A stretch of DNA of 64,000 bases. It comes from Caulobacterales bacterium. Its GTDB lineage: Bacteria > Pseudomonadota > Alphaproteobacteria > Caulobacterales > Caulobacteraceae. The stretch covers positions 1 through 64,000 of the forward strand of contig CANJID010000009.1 in the NCBI GenBank assembly GCA_947474395.1, read 5' to 3'. A program made the translations under genes and the position numbers. Shown here in pieces: positions 15,006 through 22,629 of the stretch (the first letter of the stretch is position 1; each line of letters starts with the position of its first letter). The notes under the pieces are model-generated. The model was not told the DNA's origin. It made no database searches and saw only the letters and a list, made by a program, of their open reading frames with translations.

Positions 15006-16198
15006 TGGCGCTGCTCTGTCCCGCCCCAAACCCCGACATCGGCCTGGTCCACGGCCTCCTCGGCACGGTCGACTGCAACATCTCCGGCCTGACGCGGGAG
15101 GGCTATGCGGCCCTTTCCGGCGCGGGCTCGCCGGTCATGGGCGTGCTGACCGCCCTCCTGACCATCTACGTCGCCTTCATCGGCTACCGGATGCTCCTGG
15201 GCCGCGCGCCCCTGCGCGTCGGGGACCTGACCGTCTCGGCCCTGAAGATCGGGGCGGTGGTGATGCTGGCGACCAACTGGGGGGCCTACCAGGCCGTCGC
15301 CTACGACACCCTCTTCAAGGGCCCCGAACAGCTCGCGGCCCTCCTCCTCAACACCGTCCAGCCGGAAGGATCGGCCTTCCGCGGCAATCCCTTCGACGGG
15401 CTTCAGTTGGCCTTCGACGAGATGCAGCGCTCGGCGGGAGCCTTCGCGGCGCGGGCCGGCCCCCAGGCTTCGGTCTTCCTGGGAGGAACGGGTTTCGGCG
15501 CCTTCGCCCTCAACGCCTCCAGCCTCCTGATGCTGATCTCCAGCCTCGGGGTCATCCTCGCCGCCAAGATCGTCCTCGCCCTGCTCTTGGGCCTGGCGCC
15601 CCTTTTCGCGGCCCTGCTGCTGTTCGACGCCACCCGCGGCGTGCTCGAAGGCTGGCTGAAGGCCGCCATCGCCCTGGCCGTCGCGCCCATGCTGGCGACG
15701 TTGCTCCTGGCGCTGCAACTGACCCTGTTGGAGCCGACCCTCGTGGAGCTCGCGCGGATGCGGGCCGAGCAGCGCTTCGACCTGTCGGCCCCCATGACCG
15801 TCTTCATCCTGATGCTGGTGTTCCAGGGGGTGTTGCTGGCCGCCGCCGTGGCTGGGGTGATGATCGCCAGCGGGGTCCGTATTGGCCGCAAGGCAGCCCC
15901 CGCCCCCGCCGAGGCCAATACCGCCGTCGCCGCCGCCGAGACGACATCCGCCGCCGCCATGGTCCCGCCGTCCCGCGCCGCCGCCATCGCCGCCGCCGCC
16001 TCGGCCATCGAGCGGCGGGAAAGCATCCGCCCCGTTGAAGCCGGCATGGGCGCCCATGACCGCCGCATCGCTGTCGGCGACCGCCGCGCGCCCGCGGCCC
16101 AGGCCGTGGCCGCCTATCGCCGCGAGCCCCTCGGGCAGAGCCACCGCCGCAGCGCCTCGCCCCGCCGCTCCGCCGCCGGCAATCGGAGAGACCAATGA
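15005..16198 (+). CDS. virB6: VirB6-type polytopic inner-membrane protein
   Basis: The product of about 397 residues has several hydrophobic segments: LTALLTIYVAFIGYRMLLG, the helix after GRAPLRVGDLTVSALKIGAV, SLLMLISSLGVILAAKIVLALLLGLAPLFAALLLF, and further helices to about residue 290. This fits the TrbL/VirB6 channel component. The C-terminal about 110 residues are Ala/Arg/Pro-rich and probably disordered. The ATG at 15005 overlaps the virB4 stop (TGATG). No gene lies between virB4 and virB6, so virB5 is absent here. Confidence 0.88.
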   Translation: MALLCPAPNPDIGLVHGLLGTVDCNISGLTREGYAALSGAGSPVMGVLTALLTIYVAFIGYRMLLGRAPLRVGDLTVSALKIGAVVMLATNWGAYQAVAYDTLFKGPEQLAALLLNTVQPEGSAFRGNPFDGLQLAFDEMQRSAGAFAARAGPQASVFLGGTGFGAFALNASSLLMLISSLGVILAAKIVLALLLGLAPLFAALLLFDATRGVLEGWLKAAIALAVAPMLATLLLALQLTLLEPTLVELARMRAEQRFDLSAPMTVFILMLVFQGVLLAAAVAGVMIASGVRIGRKAAPAPAEANTAVAAAETTSAAAMVPPSRAAAIAAAASAIERRESIRPVEAGMGAHDRRIAVGDRRAPAAQAVAAYRREPLGQSHRRSASPRRSAAGNRRDQ

Positions 16199-16929
16199 AC
16201 CAGGAGCTCCCCGGCGCAGAAGCCCGCCGCGCCTACTACGCGGAAGCCTCTACCTGGGCGGCGGACGTGCAGGGCTCCCTTCGCGCGTCCCGCAAGGTCG
16301 CCTGGATCATCGCCGGGGCGGCGGTGGTCGTGGCGGTGATGGAAGCCGGCGCCCTGATGCTGCTCATGCCTCTGAAGACGGTCGCGCCCTACGTCCTCGT
16401 GGTCGACCGCCAGACCGGCTACGTCCAGACCGCCGCTGGCCTGAACCCCGGCAAGCTCAGCCAGGACCAGGCCGTCACCCAGTCCTTCCTGGTGCAGTAC
16501 GTCATCGCCCGCGAGACCTTCGACGCCAGCGACCTCCAGGCCAATTACCGCAAGGTCCAGCTCTGGTCCGCCGGGGAAGCCAAGGACGGTTACCTGAAGG
16601 AGATGGCGGCGACCAATCCGCAGAGCCCGATCAAGCTCTATCCCGCCTCGACGGTGCTGCAGACCACGGTCAAGAGCGTGTCCCTTCTGACCCCCACCAC
16701 GGCCCTGGTCCGCTTCGACGCGGAACGGCACGACGCCGGCGGGTCGGCGGTGCAGCTGCGGCCCTACTCGGCGGTGGTCTCGTTCCGTTACACCGGCGCG
16801 CCCATGCGGATGGAGGACCGGTTCGTCAATCCGCTCGGCTTCCAGGTGACCCGCTACCGCCGCGACGCCGAGACCACGGGGGCGGTTCCCGCTCCTCCCA
16901 ACTCCAGTCCGCTGGGTCTGCGCCCATGA
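16195..16929 (+). CDS. virB8: VirB8-type assembly factor
   Basis: The 244-residue bitopic protein has a short cytoplasmic N-terminus, one transmembrane helix (about 36-58) and a periplasmic NTF2-like domain. That domain carries VDRQTGYVQTAAG, an IARETFD segment and the VSFRYTG strand, as in VirB8. It nucleates assembly of the core complex. It overlaps virB6 by four bases, so there is no room for a virB7 lipoprotein gene in its usual place. Confidence 0.9.
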   Translation: MNQELPGAEARRAYYAEASTWAADVQGSLRASRKVAWIIAGAAVVVAVMEAGALMLLMPLKTVAPYVLVVDRQTGYVQTAAGLNPGKLSQDQAVTQSFLVQYVIARETFDASDLQANYRKVQLWSAGEAKDGYLKEMAATNPQSPIKLYPASTVLQTTVKSVSLLTPTTALVRFDAERHDAGGSAVQLRPYSAVVSFRYTGAPMRMEDRFVNPLGFQVTRYRRDAETTGAVPAPPNSSPLGLRP

Positions 16930-17714
16930 CCAGAAAGCTCGCCTTCGCCGCCCTCGCCCTGACGCTTCTGGCCGCCGCACCCGCCTTCGCGGTGGAGACC
17001 CCGGTCGCCGGGACCATCGACCCGCGCATCCGCACCCTCTCCTACGACCCGGACCAGGTGTTCCAGCTGAAGGGCTATTTCGGCTACCAGCTGATGCTGG
17101 AGTTCGCCCCCGACGAGCGGATCGAGAACGTCTCCATCGGCGACGCCCTGGGCTGGCAGGTGACGCCGAACAAGAAGGCCAACCTGCTCTTCCTCAAGCC
17201 GATCGACCGCACCGCCGCCACCAATATGACGGTGGTGACCGACCGGCGCCGCTATGTCTTCGAGCTGGCGGTGGCGGCCGAGAAGCCCAAGCCCCTCGAG
17301 ATGGCCTACGTGGTCCGCTTCCGCTACCCGCAGGAGGGGCCGACCCAGGTGGTTGACCTGCCGCCCCCGCCGGTCGCCGAGGCGCGCACGCCCGACAGCT
17401 ACAACTTCGCCTACAGCTACGCCGGCGCGAAGGAGACCCTGCCGTCGCGGGTGTTCGACGACGGCAAGGCCACCTATTTCGCCTGGCCCGAACAGGCCCT
17501 GGCCCCGGCCGTCTTCGTGGTCGGGCCGGACGGGACCGAGAGCATCGTCAACTTCAGCATCAAGGGCCGCTACCTTGTGGTGGACCAGGTCGCCGGGCGC
17601 TTCGTCCTGCGCAACGGCAAGTCCGTGGCCACGGTGGTCAACGACACCCTCGGCCGGCCCTTGCCCGGGGCCGTGGCCCTGATCCCGTCCGCCGACGGGA
17701 GCCTCAAGCCATGA
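16926..17714 (+). CDS. virB9: VirB9-type outer-membrane core protein
   Basis: The 262-residue protein has a signal peptide (cleavage near AFAVE, residue about 20), then a VirB9 N-terminal domain (DPRIRTLSYDPDQVF, TVVTDRRRYVFEL). The C-terminal VirB9/CagX domain (about 160-250) has YAGAKETLPSRVFDDGKATYF, FVVGPDGTES and RYLVVDQVAGRFVLRNG. It forms the outer-membrane ring with VirB10 and normally VirB7. It overlaps virB8 by four bases. How it is anchored without a visible VirB7 is an open question. Confidence 0.92.
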   Translation: MTRKLAFAALALTLLAAAPAFAVETPVAGTIDPRIRTLSYDPDQVFQLKGYFGYQLMLEFAPDERIENVSIGDALGWQVTPNKKANLLFLKPIDRTAATNMTVVTDRRRYVFELAVAAEKPKPLEMAYVVRFRYPQEGPTQVVDLPPPPVAEARTPDSYNFAYSYAGAKETLPSRVFDDGKATYFAWPEQALAPAVFVVGPDGTESIVNFSIKGRYLVVDQVAGRFVLRNGKSVATVVNDTLGRPLPGAVALIPSADGSLKP

Positions 17715-18907
17715 CCGCCGAAACGCCCGATCCGATGGCGGCCCCGGAGGCTCCGGTGAGCGACGAGCTGGCCATCGCCAATGCCGAGGCCCGGCCCGAG
17801 GTGACCAAGCGCTCCAGCGCCCTCTCCAGCGCCATGGCCGCCTTCTGCATCACCCTCGTCGGCTTCGGCCTTTTCACCTTCCTCAACGGCCGTCGCGCCC
17901 ATCGCCCGGCGCCCGGCAGTCCCGAGGCGGCGACCGCCACCTTCTCCGCCTCCGAGCCCCCGGTGCAGCTGTTGCAGCTCACCGCCGACCGCAACACCCT
18001 GCCGGGGCCGCAGTTCACCACCTCGAATGTCTCGGTCTACCGTCCGCCCAACCCGGCCTTCACCGCGCCGCTTGCGACCCTCACCACGGGCGCCAGCCCC
18101 GACCAGCGGCTGCGCGCCCCGGCCCTGGTGGTCGACCTGGGCGGTTACGCCCCCGCGCCCGCTATCCCCAATCCGGCTCTCGCGGGCTCCACGAATCCGG
18201 CGGCCAAGGGCGCCTCGGCTCTCGGGGCGGGAGAGACCGACGCCACCGCCACCGGCGGCGGGGCCCAGATCAGCGCCGAGGAGCGTTTCGCCGAGCGGAT
18301 CGGCAGCCAGGACGCCGAGCGGGTGAAGGCCACCCAGATGCATCGGCTCGACACCCTGATCCCGCAGGGCAACGTCATACCGGCGGTGCTGGAGACGGCG
18401 ATGAACTCCGACCTGCCGGGCTTCACCCGGGCCGTGGTCAGCCGCGATGTGCGCAGCTTCGACGGCGCCAATGTCCTGATCCCCCGGGGCAGCCGCCTGA
18501 TCGGGCAATACAAGTCCGGGGTCGCGCTGGGGCAGTCCCGGGTCTTCGTGATCTGGACGCGGGTGATCCGCCCGGACGGGGTCTCGGTGCAGATCGGCTC
18601 GCCGGTCACCGACACCCTCGGGCGCGGCGGCCTGGAGGGGAAGGTGAACAACCACTTCTTCACCCGCTTCGGCGGCTCGATCCTGCTGTCGGTGCTGAAC
18701 GCGGGCCTGCAGGCCCTGGCCAACAAGGCCTCCGCGTCGCAGATCTTCATCGGCTCGCCCGGCGACGCCGCCAATGTGGCGGGCCTGGCCCTGCAGAAGG
18801 ACGGGGGCCGCTCGCCGACCATCCAGACGCCGCAAGGAACGCCGATCCAGATTTTCGTCGCCCGCGACCTCGACTTCTCCGGCGTCGGCCCGGTCGCCGC
18901 CCAGTGA
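17711..18907 (+). CDS. virB10: VirB10-type TonB-like channel protein
   Basis: The 398-residue protein has a cytoplasmic N-terminus, one transmembrane helix (about 42-62), a long Pro/Ala-rich periplasmic stretch and a C-terminal TrbI/VirB10 barrel domain (about 200-390). The barrel has IPAVLETAMNSDLPGF, LIPRGSRLIGQY, VIWTRVIRPDGVSV and FVARDLDFSG. It spans both membranes and senses the energy state of the ATPases. It overlaps both neighbours by four bases. Confidence 0.92.
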   Translation: MTAETPDPMAAPEAPVSDELAIANAEARPEVTKRSSALSSAMAAFCITLVGFGLFTFLNGRRAHRPAPGSPEAATATFSASEPPVQLLQLTADRNTLPGPQFTTSNVSVYRPPNPAFTAPLATLTTGASPDQRLRAPALVVDLGGYAPAPAIPNPALAGSTNPAAKGASALGAGETDATATGGGAQISAEERFAERIGSQDAERVKATQMHRLDTLIPQGNVIPAVLETAMNSDLPGFTRAVVSRDVRSFDGANVLIPRGSRLIGQYKSGVALGQSRVFVIWTRVIRPDGVSVQIGSPVTDTLGRGGLEGKVNNHFFTRFGGSILLSVLNAGLQALANKASASQIFIGSPGDAANVAGLALQKDGGRSPTIQTPQGTPIQIFVARDLDFSGVGPVAAQ

Positions 18908-19908
18908 ACGCGCCCGTGCCCCAGGCGACGGGGGTCTATCTCCAGACCTACCTCGCCCTTTTCGCCCCCCTGCTGGGCCGGGACGACGTCACCGACATCT
19001 TCGTCAACCGGCCGGGCGAGGCCTGGGCCGAGACGCTCGGCGGGGGGATTGAGCGCCACGACCTGCCCGAACTCGACGAGACCACGCTTTGGCGGCTGGC
19101 CCGCCAGATCGCCAGCCTGGCGCACCAGGGGGTGAGCCGCGAGCATCCCCTGCTGTCGGCCAGCCTGCCCGACGGGGCGCGGGTGCAGATCGTCGCCCCG
19201 CCGGCCACCCGCGACGGCATGGCGCTGGCCATTCGCAAGCACGTGGTCGCCAACCTGACGCTGGAGGACTACCTCGCCGCCGGCGCCTTCGAGAACGTGC
19301 GCAAGGACGACGCCGGGACGGACGCCCTGGACGACGCCCTGCAACGGCTGCTGGACGGCGGCGACGTGGCCGGGTTCCTCCGCATGGCCGTGAAGGGCCG
19401 CAAGAACATCGTCGTTTCCGGCGGCACCTCCACCGGCAAGACCACCTTCCTCAACGCCCTGATCAAGGAGATGCCGCAGAGCGAGCGGCTGATCGTCATC
19501 GAGGACACCCCCGAGGTGCAGATCGACCATCCCAACGCCGTCGGCCTGGTGGCCGTGCGGGGAGAGCTGGGCGAGGCGCGGGTGGCGGCCGAGGACCTGC
19601 TGCAGGCGTCCCTACGCATGCGTCCCGACCGGATCATCATGGGCGAGCTTCGGGGGGCGGAGGCCTACAGCTTCCTGCGTGCGGTCAACACCGGCCACCC
19701 CGGCTCGGTCACCACCGTCCACGCCGACAGCCCTCGCGGGGCGGTCGACCAGCTCGCCCTGATGGTGATGCAGGCGGGCTCCAACCTCAGCCGCGCCGAG
19801 ATCGTCGACTATATCCGGGGCGTGGTCCCCATCTTCGTGCAGCTCTCCCGCCAGGAGGGTCGGCGCAGCGTCAGCCAGATCGCCTTCCAGCCGGTTCGCC
19901 GGGACTAG
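18904..19908 (+). CDS. virB11: VirB11-type hexameric secretion ATPase
   Basis: The 334-residue traffic ATPase starts at a GTG overlapping the virB10 stop (GTGA). The N-terminal domain has TDIFVNRPGEAW. The C-terminal RecA domain has Walker A GGTSTGKTT (about residues 174-182), the Asp box VIEDTPEVQ, Walker B-region RPDRIIMGELRGAEAY and the His box TGHPGSVTTVHA. It switches between pilus assembly and substrate transfer. It is the last gene of the operon and its TAG stop overlaps the stop of the opposite gene. No virD4 coupling-protein gene follows. Confidence 0.94.
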   Translation: MNAPVPQATGVYLQTYLALFAPLLGRDDVTDIFVNRPGEAWAETLGGGIERHDLPELDETTLWRLARQIASLAHQGVSREHPLLSASLPDGARVQIVAPPATRDGMALAIRKHVVANLTLEDYLAAGAFENVRKDDAGTDALDDALQRLLDGGDVAGFLRMAVKGRKNIVVSGGTSTGKTTFLNALIKEMPQSERLIVIEDTPEVQIDHPNAVGLVAVRGELGEARVAAEDLLQASLRMRPDRIIMGELRGAEAYSFLRAVNTGHPGSVTTVHADSPRGAVDQLALMVMQAGSNLSRAEIVDYIRGVVPIFVQLSRQEGRRSVSQIAFQPVRRD

Positions 19909-21335
19909 CGCGGCTTCGCGCCCCGCTGGCGCTCGGCCAGGGTCCAGCGCTCTCCCTTCAGCGACAGGGCCGGGTGGTAGTAGGGGTCCTCGAGCAGCCG
20001 GCCGCCCCAGCGATCCCGCATCAGCCGCGCCTCATTCGCCAGCCGCGCCGCCTTGGCCGCCGTGGGGGCGCCGCCGCGTGAGGCGGATTCAATGTGGATC
20101 AAGCTGGCGTGCGGGGTCCAAAGGCTGCGCCAGCCCCGGTCGGCAAGCCGCAGGCAGAGGTCCACATCGTTGTAGGCCACGGCGAGAGCGGTATCGAACC
20201 CGCCCACGGCCTCGAACTTGGTCCGCTCCACCGCCATGCAGGCGGCCGTCACCGCCGAGACCTCGCGGCGGACCAGGAGCATGTCCTGCGGCCCGGCCAT
20301 GTCTCCCGGCACGCCCCGGAAGGGATGGCCCGCCACCCCCTGGCGGCCCAGGCCGAGCGTCACGCCGGCATGCTGGATGCGGCCGTCGGGGTAGAGCAGC
20401 TTGGCCCCCACCGCCCCGACGTCCGGGCGGACGGCGAGGGCGGCCATCTCCCTCAGCCAGCCGGGCTCGGTGACGACCGTGTCGTCGTTCAGGAAGACCA
20501 GCACCTCGGCGTCGCTGCCCTTGGCGGCGGCGTTGTTAAGGGCGGAGAAGTTGAAGGGCGCATCGATGCCCAGGAGGCGCACGCGCTTGTCCCGGTTCAG
20601 GGTCTCCAGCAGGTCGATGGAGTCTGGGCGCGTCGAGCCGTTGTCGACGACGCAGAGCTCCAGGGCCGGATAGTCCGTCCGCTCCAGCACCCCGGCGGCG
20701 CAGTCCCGCAGCAGGTCCGGCCGATCGCGGGTCGGGACGACCACGAGCACCTTGGGAGCCGGGTGGGGAAGGGCGGCGGGGGGAAGATCCTTGCGAGGCG
20801 CAGCGGTCGCCGCCGTCCGGTGGGCGAGGATGCGCGGGACATGGCGGATGGATGAGCGGCCGGATCTCGCCGCCACCGCGCCGACGATCTCCGCGATGGG
20901 CGTATCGCGATCGAGGCCATCCAGGGTGTCGGCGCGCACGGCGAAGGCATCGCCGACATAGTCCTGGGCCGCGAACCGCTCGGCGTCGAAGGCGGTGCGT
21001 AAGGTCGGCCCGTCGGGGCCATCCTCGTCGCCATAGACCAGCAAGACGGACACGTCGTCGAAGGCCTCGGTGATGACCGAGGCGAAGTTGGGCGCGAGCT
21101 CGGGCGGCTGGGGGAACACCAGGATGTCGACGTCCGGCCAGCGTCCGGCGAGCAGGCTCCCCACCGTCGGAGGCATGACATCGACAGGGGCGGCATAGAC
21201 GCCGACGCGGGCGGGCGTCGAGGAAAGCGGCGTCGCCCCTCTCCAGGCGCGCCAGGCCGCCGCGCTGACGCCGTACTGGTCGGCGTCCCCGGTGAAGCGT
21301 CGCTTGCCGCCGAACAGGGCTCGCCACCAGCTCAT
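19905..21335 (-). CDS. GT2-family glycosyltransferase
   Basis: The protein of about 476 residues starts MSWWRALFGGKRRF. A poorly conserved N-terminal region (1-190) is followed by a GT-A domain: VLVVVPTRDRPDLL, ELCVVDNGST, the FNFSALNNAAAKGSD segment and the metal-binding LNDDT. YNDVDLCLRLADRGWRSLWTP follows at the acceptor side. This is a rhamnosyl/galactosyltransferase-like surface glycan enzyme of the two-domain kind. Its start overlaps the acyl-CoA dehydrogenase stop by one base, and its own stop overlaps the virB11 stop (CTAG). Confidence 0.85.
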   Translation of the reverse strand: MSWWRALFGGKRRFTGDADQYGVSAAAWRAWRGATPLSSTPARVGVYAAPVDVMPPTVGSLLAGRWPDVDILVFPQPPELAPNFASVITEAFDDVSVLLVYGDEDGPDGPTLRTAFDAERFAAQDYVGDAFAVRADTLDGLDRDTPIAEIVGAVAARSGRSSIRHVPRILAHRTAATAAPRKDLPPAALPHPAPKVLVVVPTRDRPDLLRDCAAGVLERTDYPALELCVVDNGSTRPDSIDLLETLNRDKRVRLLGIDAPFNFSALNNAAAKGSDAEVLVFLNDDTVVTEPGWLREMAALAVRPDVGAVGAKLLYPDGRIQHAGVTLGLGRQGVAGHPFRGVPGDMAGPQDMLLVRREVSAVTAACMAVERTKFEAVGGFDTALAVAYNDVDLCLRLADRGWRSLWTPHASLIHIESASRGGAPTAAKAARLANEARLMRDRWGGRLLEDPYYHPALSLKGERWTLAERQRGAKPR

Positions 21336-22516
21336 CAGAAGGACTTCGGCAGGCCCAGCACGTGGGTGGCCACGTGGGAAAGGATCAGGTTCGTGGAGAT
21401 CGGCGCCACCTGGTAGAGCCGCGTTTCGCGGAACTTGCGCTCGATGTCGTATTCCTCGGCGAAGCCGAAGCCGCCGTGGGTCTGGACGCACATGTCCGCC
21501 GCGGCCCAGGAGGCTTCCGAGGCCAGGAGCTTGGCCATGTTGGCTTCGGACCCGCAGGGGAGCTGCGCGTCGAACAGGGCGGCGGCGCGGGCGACCATGC
21601 CGTCGGCGGCCTCTATGCCGACGTGGGCGCGGGCGATGGGGAACTGGACCCCCTGGTTCTGGCCGATGGGCCGGCCGAACACCTCCCGCTCCTTCGCGTA
21701 GGCGCTAGCCCGGTCGACGAAGAACCGCCCGTCGCCGATGCACTCGGCGGCGATCAGGATGCGCTCGGCGTTCATCCCGTCGAGGATGTAGGGGAAGCCC
21801 TTGCCCGCCTCGCCGATCAGGTTCGCGGCCGGCACCTCCAGCCCGTCGAAGAAGAGCTCGGTGGTGGCGTGGTTCAGCATGGTGCGCACCGGCCGGATGG
21901 TCAGGCCGTTCCCGACCGCGTCGCGCAGATCGACGATTAGGACGCTGAGGCCCTCGGTGGGCCGCGCCGCCTCCTCCCGCGCCGTGGTGCGGCAGAGGAG
22001 CAGCATCAGGTCGGAGTGCTCGGCCCGGGAGATCCAGATCTTCTGGCCGTGGACGATGTAGCGGTCGCCCTCCCGCCGGGCGAAGGTGGTGATGCGGGTG
22101 GTGTCCGTGCCGCTGTCCGGCTCGGTCACCGCGAAGGCCTGCAGCCTCAGGGCGCCCTTGGCGATCTCGGGCAGGTACTTGGCCTTCTGCGCAGGCGAGC
22201 CGTGCCGCAGGATCACGCCCATGGTGTACATCTGGGCGTGGCAGGCCGCCCCGTTGGCCCCCGAGCGGTGGATCTCCTCCAGGACGGCGCACGCCGCCGA
22301 CAGGTCCAGCCCCGCCCCGCCGTATTCCTCCGGGATCAGGATCGAGAGCCAGCCGGCCTCGGTCAGGGCGGAGACGAACTCGAGGGGGTAGGACCGGCTG
22401 CGGTCGAGCGCCTGCCAGTAGGGTCCCGGGAAGCGGGCGCAGAGCTTCGCGACCGCCTCGCGGATTTCGGGGTGCGATCGGGCGTTGGCGTCGGGCAAGG
22501 GCGTGCGGCTCCCCAT
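21335..22516 (-). CDS. Acyl-CoA dehydrogenase
   Basis: The 393-residue FAD enzyme has the full family architecture: N-terminal helices with LIPEEYGGAGLDL, the middle-domain signature QAFAVTEPDSGTDTTRI (about residues 125-141), KIWISRAEHSDL, and C-terminal RPIGQNQGVQFPIA. The signature QTHGGFGFAEEYDIERKFRE (about 345-364) contains the catalytic-base region of the short/branched-chain subfamily. It oxidises an acyl-CoA with electrons going to ETF. The start is ATG 22516; longer frames upstream look noncoding. It is coupled to the GT2 gene by overlap, which is functionally odd. Confidence 0.9.
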   Translation of the reverse strand: MGSRTPLPDANARSHPEIREAVAKLCARFPGPYWQALDRSRSYPLEFVSALTEAGWLSILIPEEYGGAGLDLSAACAVLEEIHRSGANGAACHAQMYTMGVILRHGSPAQKAKYLPEIAKGALRLQAFAVTEPDSGTDTTRITTFARREGDRYIVHGQKIWISRAEHSDLMLLLCRTTAREEAARPTEGLSVLIVDLRDAVGNGLTIRPVRTMLNHATTELFFDGLEVPAANLIGEAGKGFPYILDGMNAERILIAAECIGDGRFFVDRASAYAKEREVFGRPIGQNQGVQFPIARAHVGIEAADGMVARAAALFDAQLPCGSEANMAKLLASEASWAAADMCVQTHGGFGFAEEYDIERKFRETRLYQVAPISTNLILSHVATHVLGLPKSF

Positions 22517-22599
22517 CTGCGGCGATCCTATTGGGTCGCGCGCGGGCCGGATAGCGCCGCGATAAGCCCTTGCCACGGCGCTGGCGGCCAAAACCGGCG

Positions 22600-22617
22600 C
22601 CCCGGCTTCCACCGGGG
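22600..22617 (-). terminator. Short GC hairpin after the ManC-AGE gene
   Basis: CCCCGG-CTTCCA-CCGGGG forms a perfect six-base stem 12 bases beyond the stop of the ManC-AGE fusion gene in its direction of transcription. There is no T-run, so termination is only plausible. Confidence 0.35.
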
Positions 22618-22629
22618 TGAGCGGGGTAT

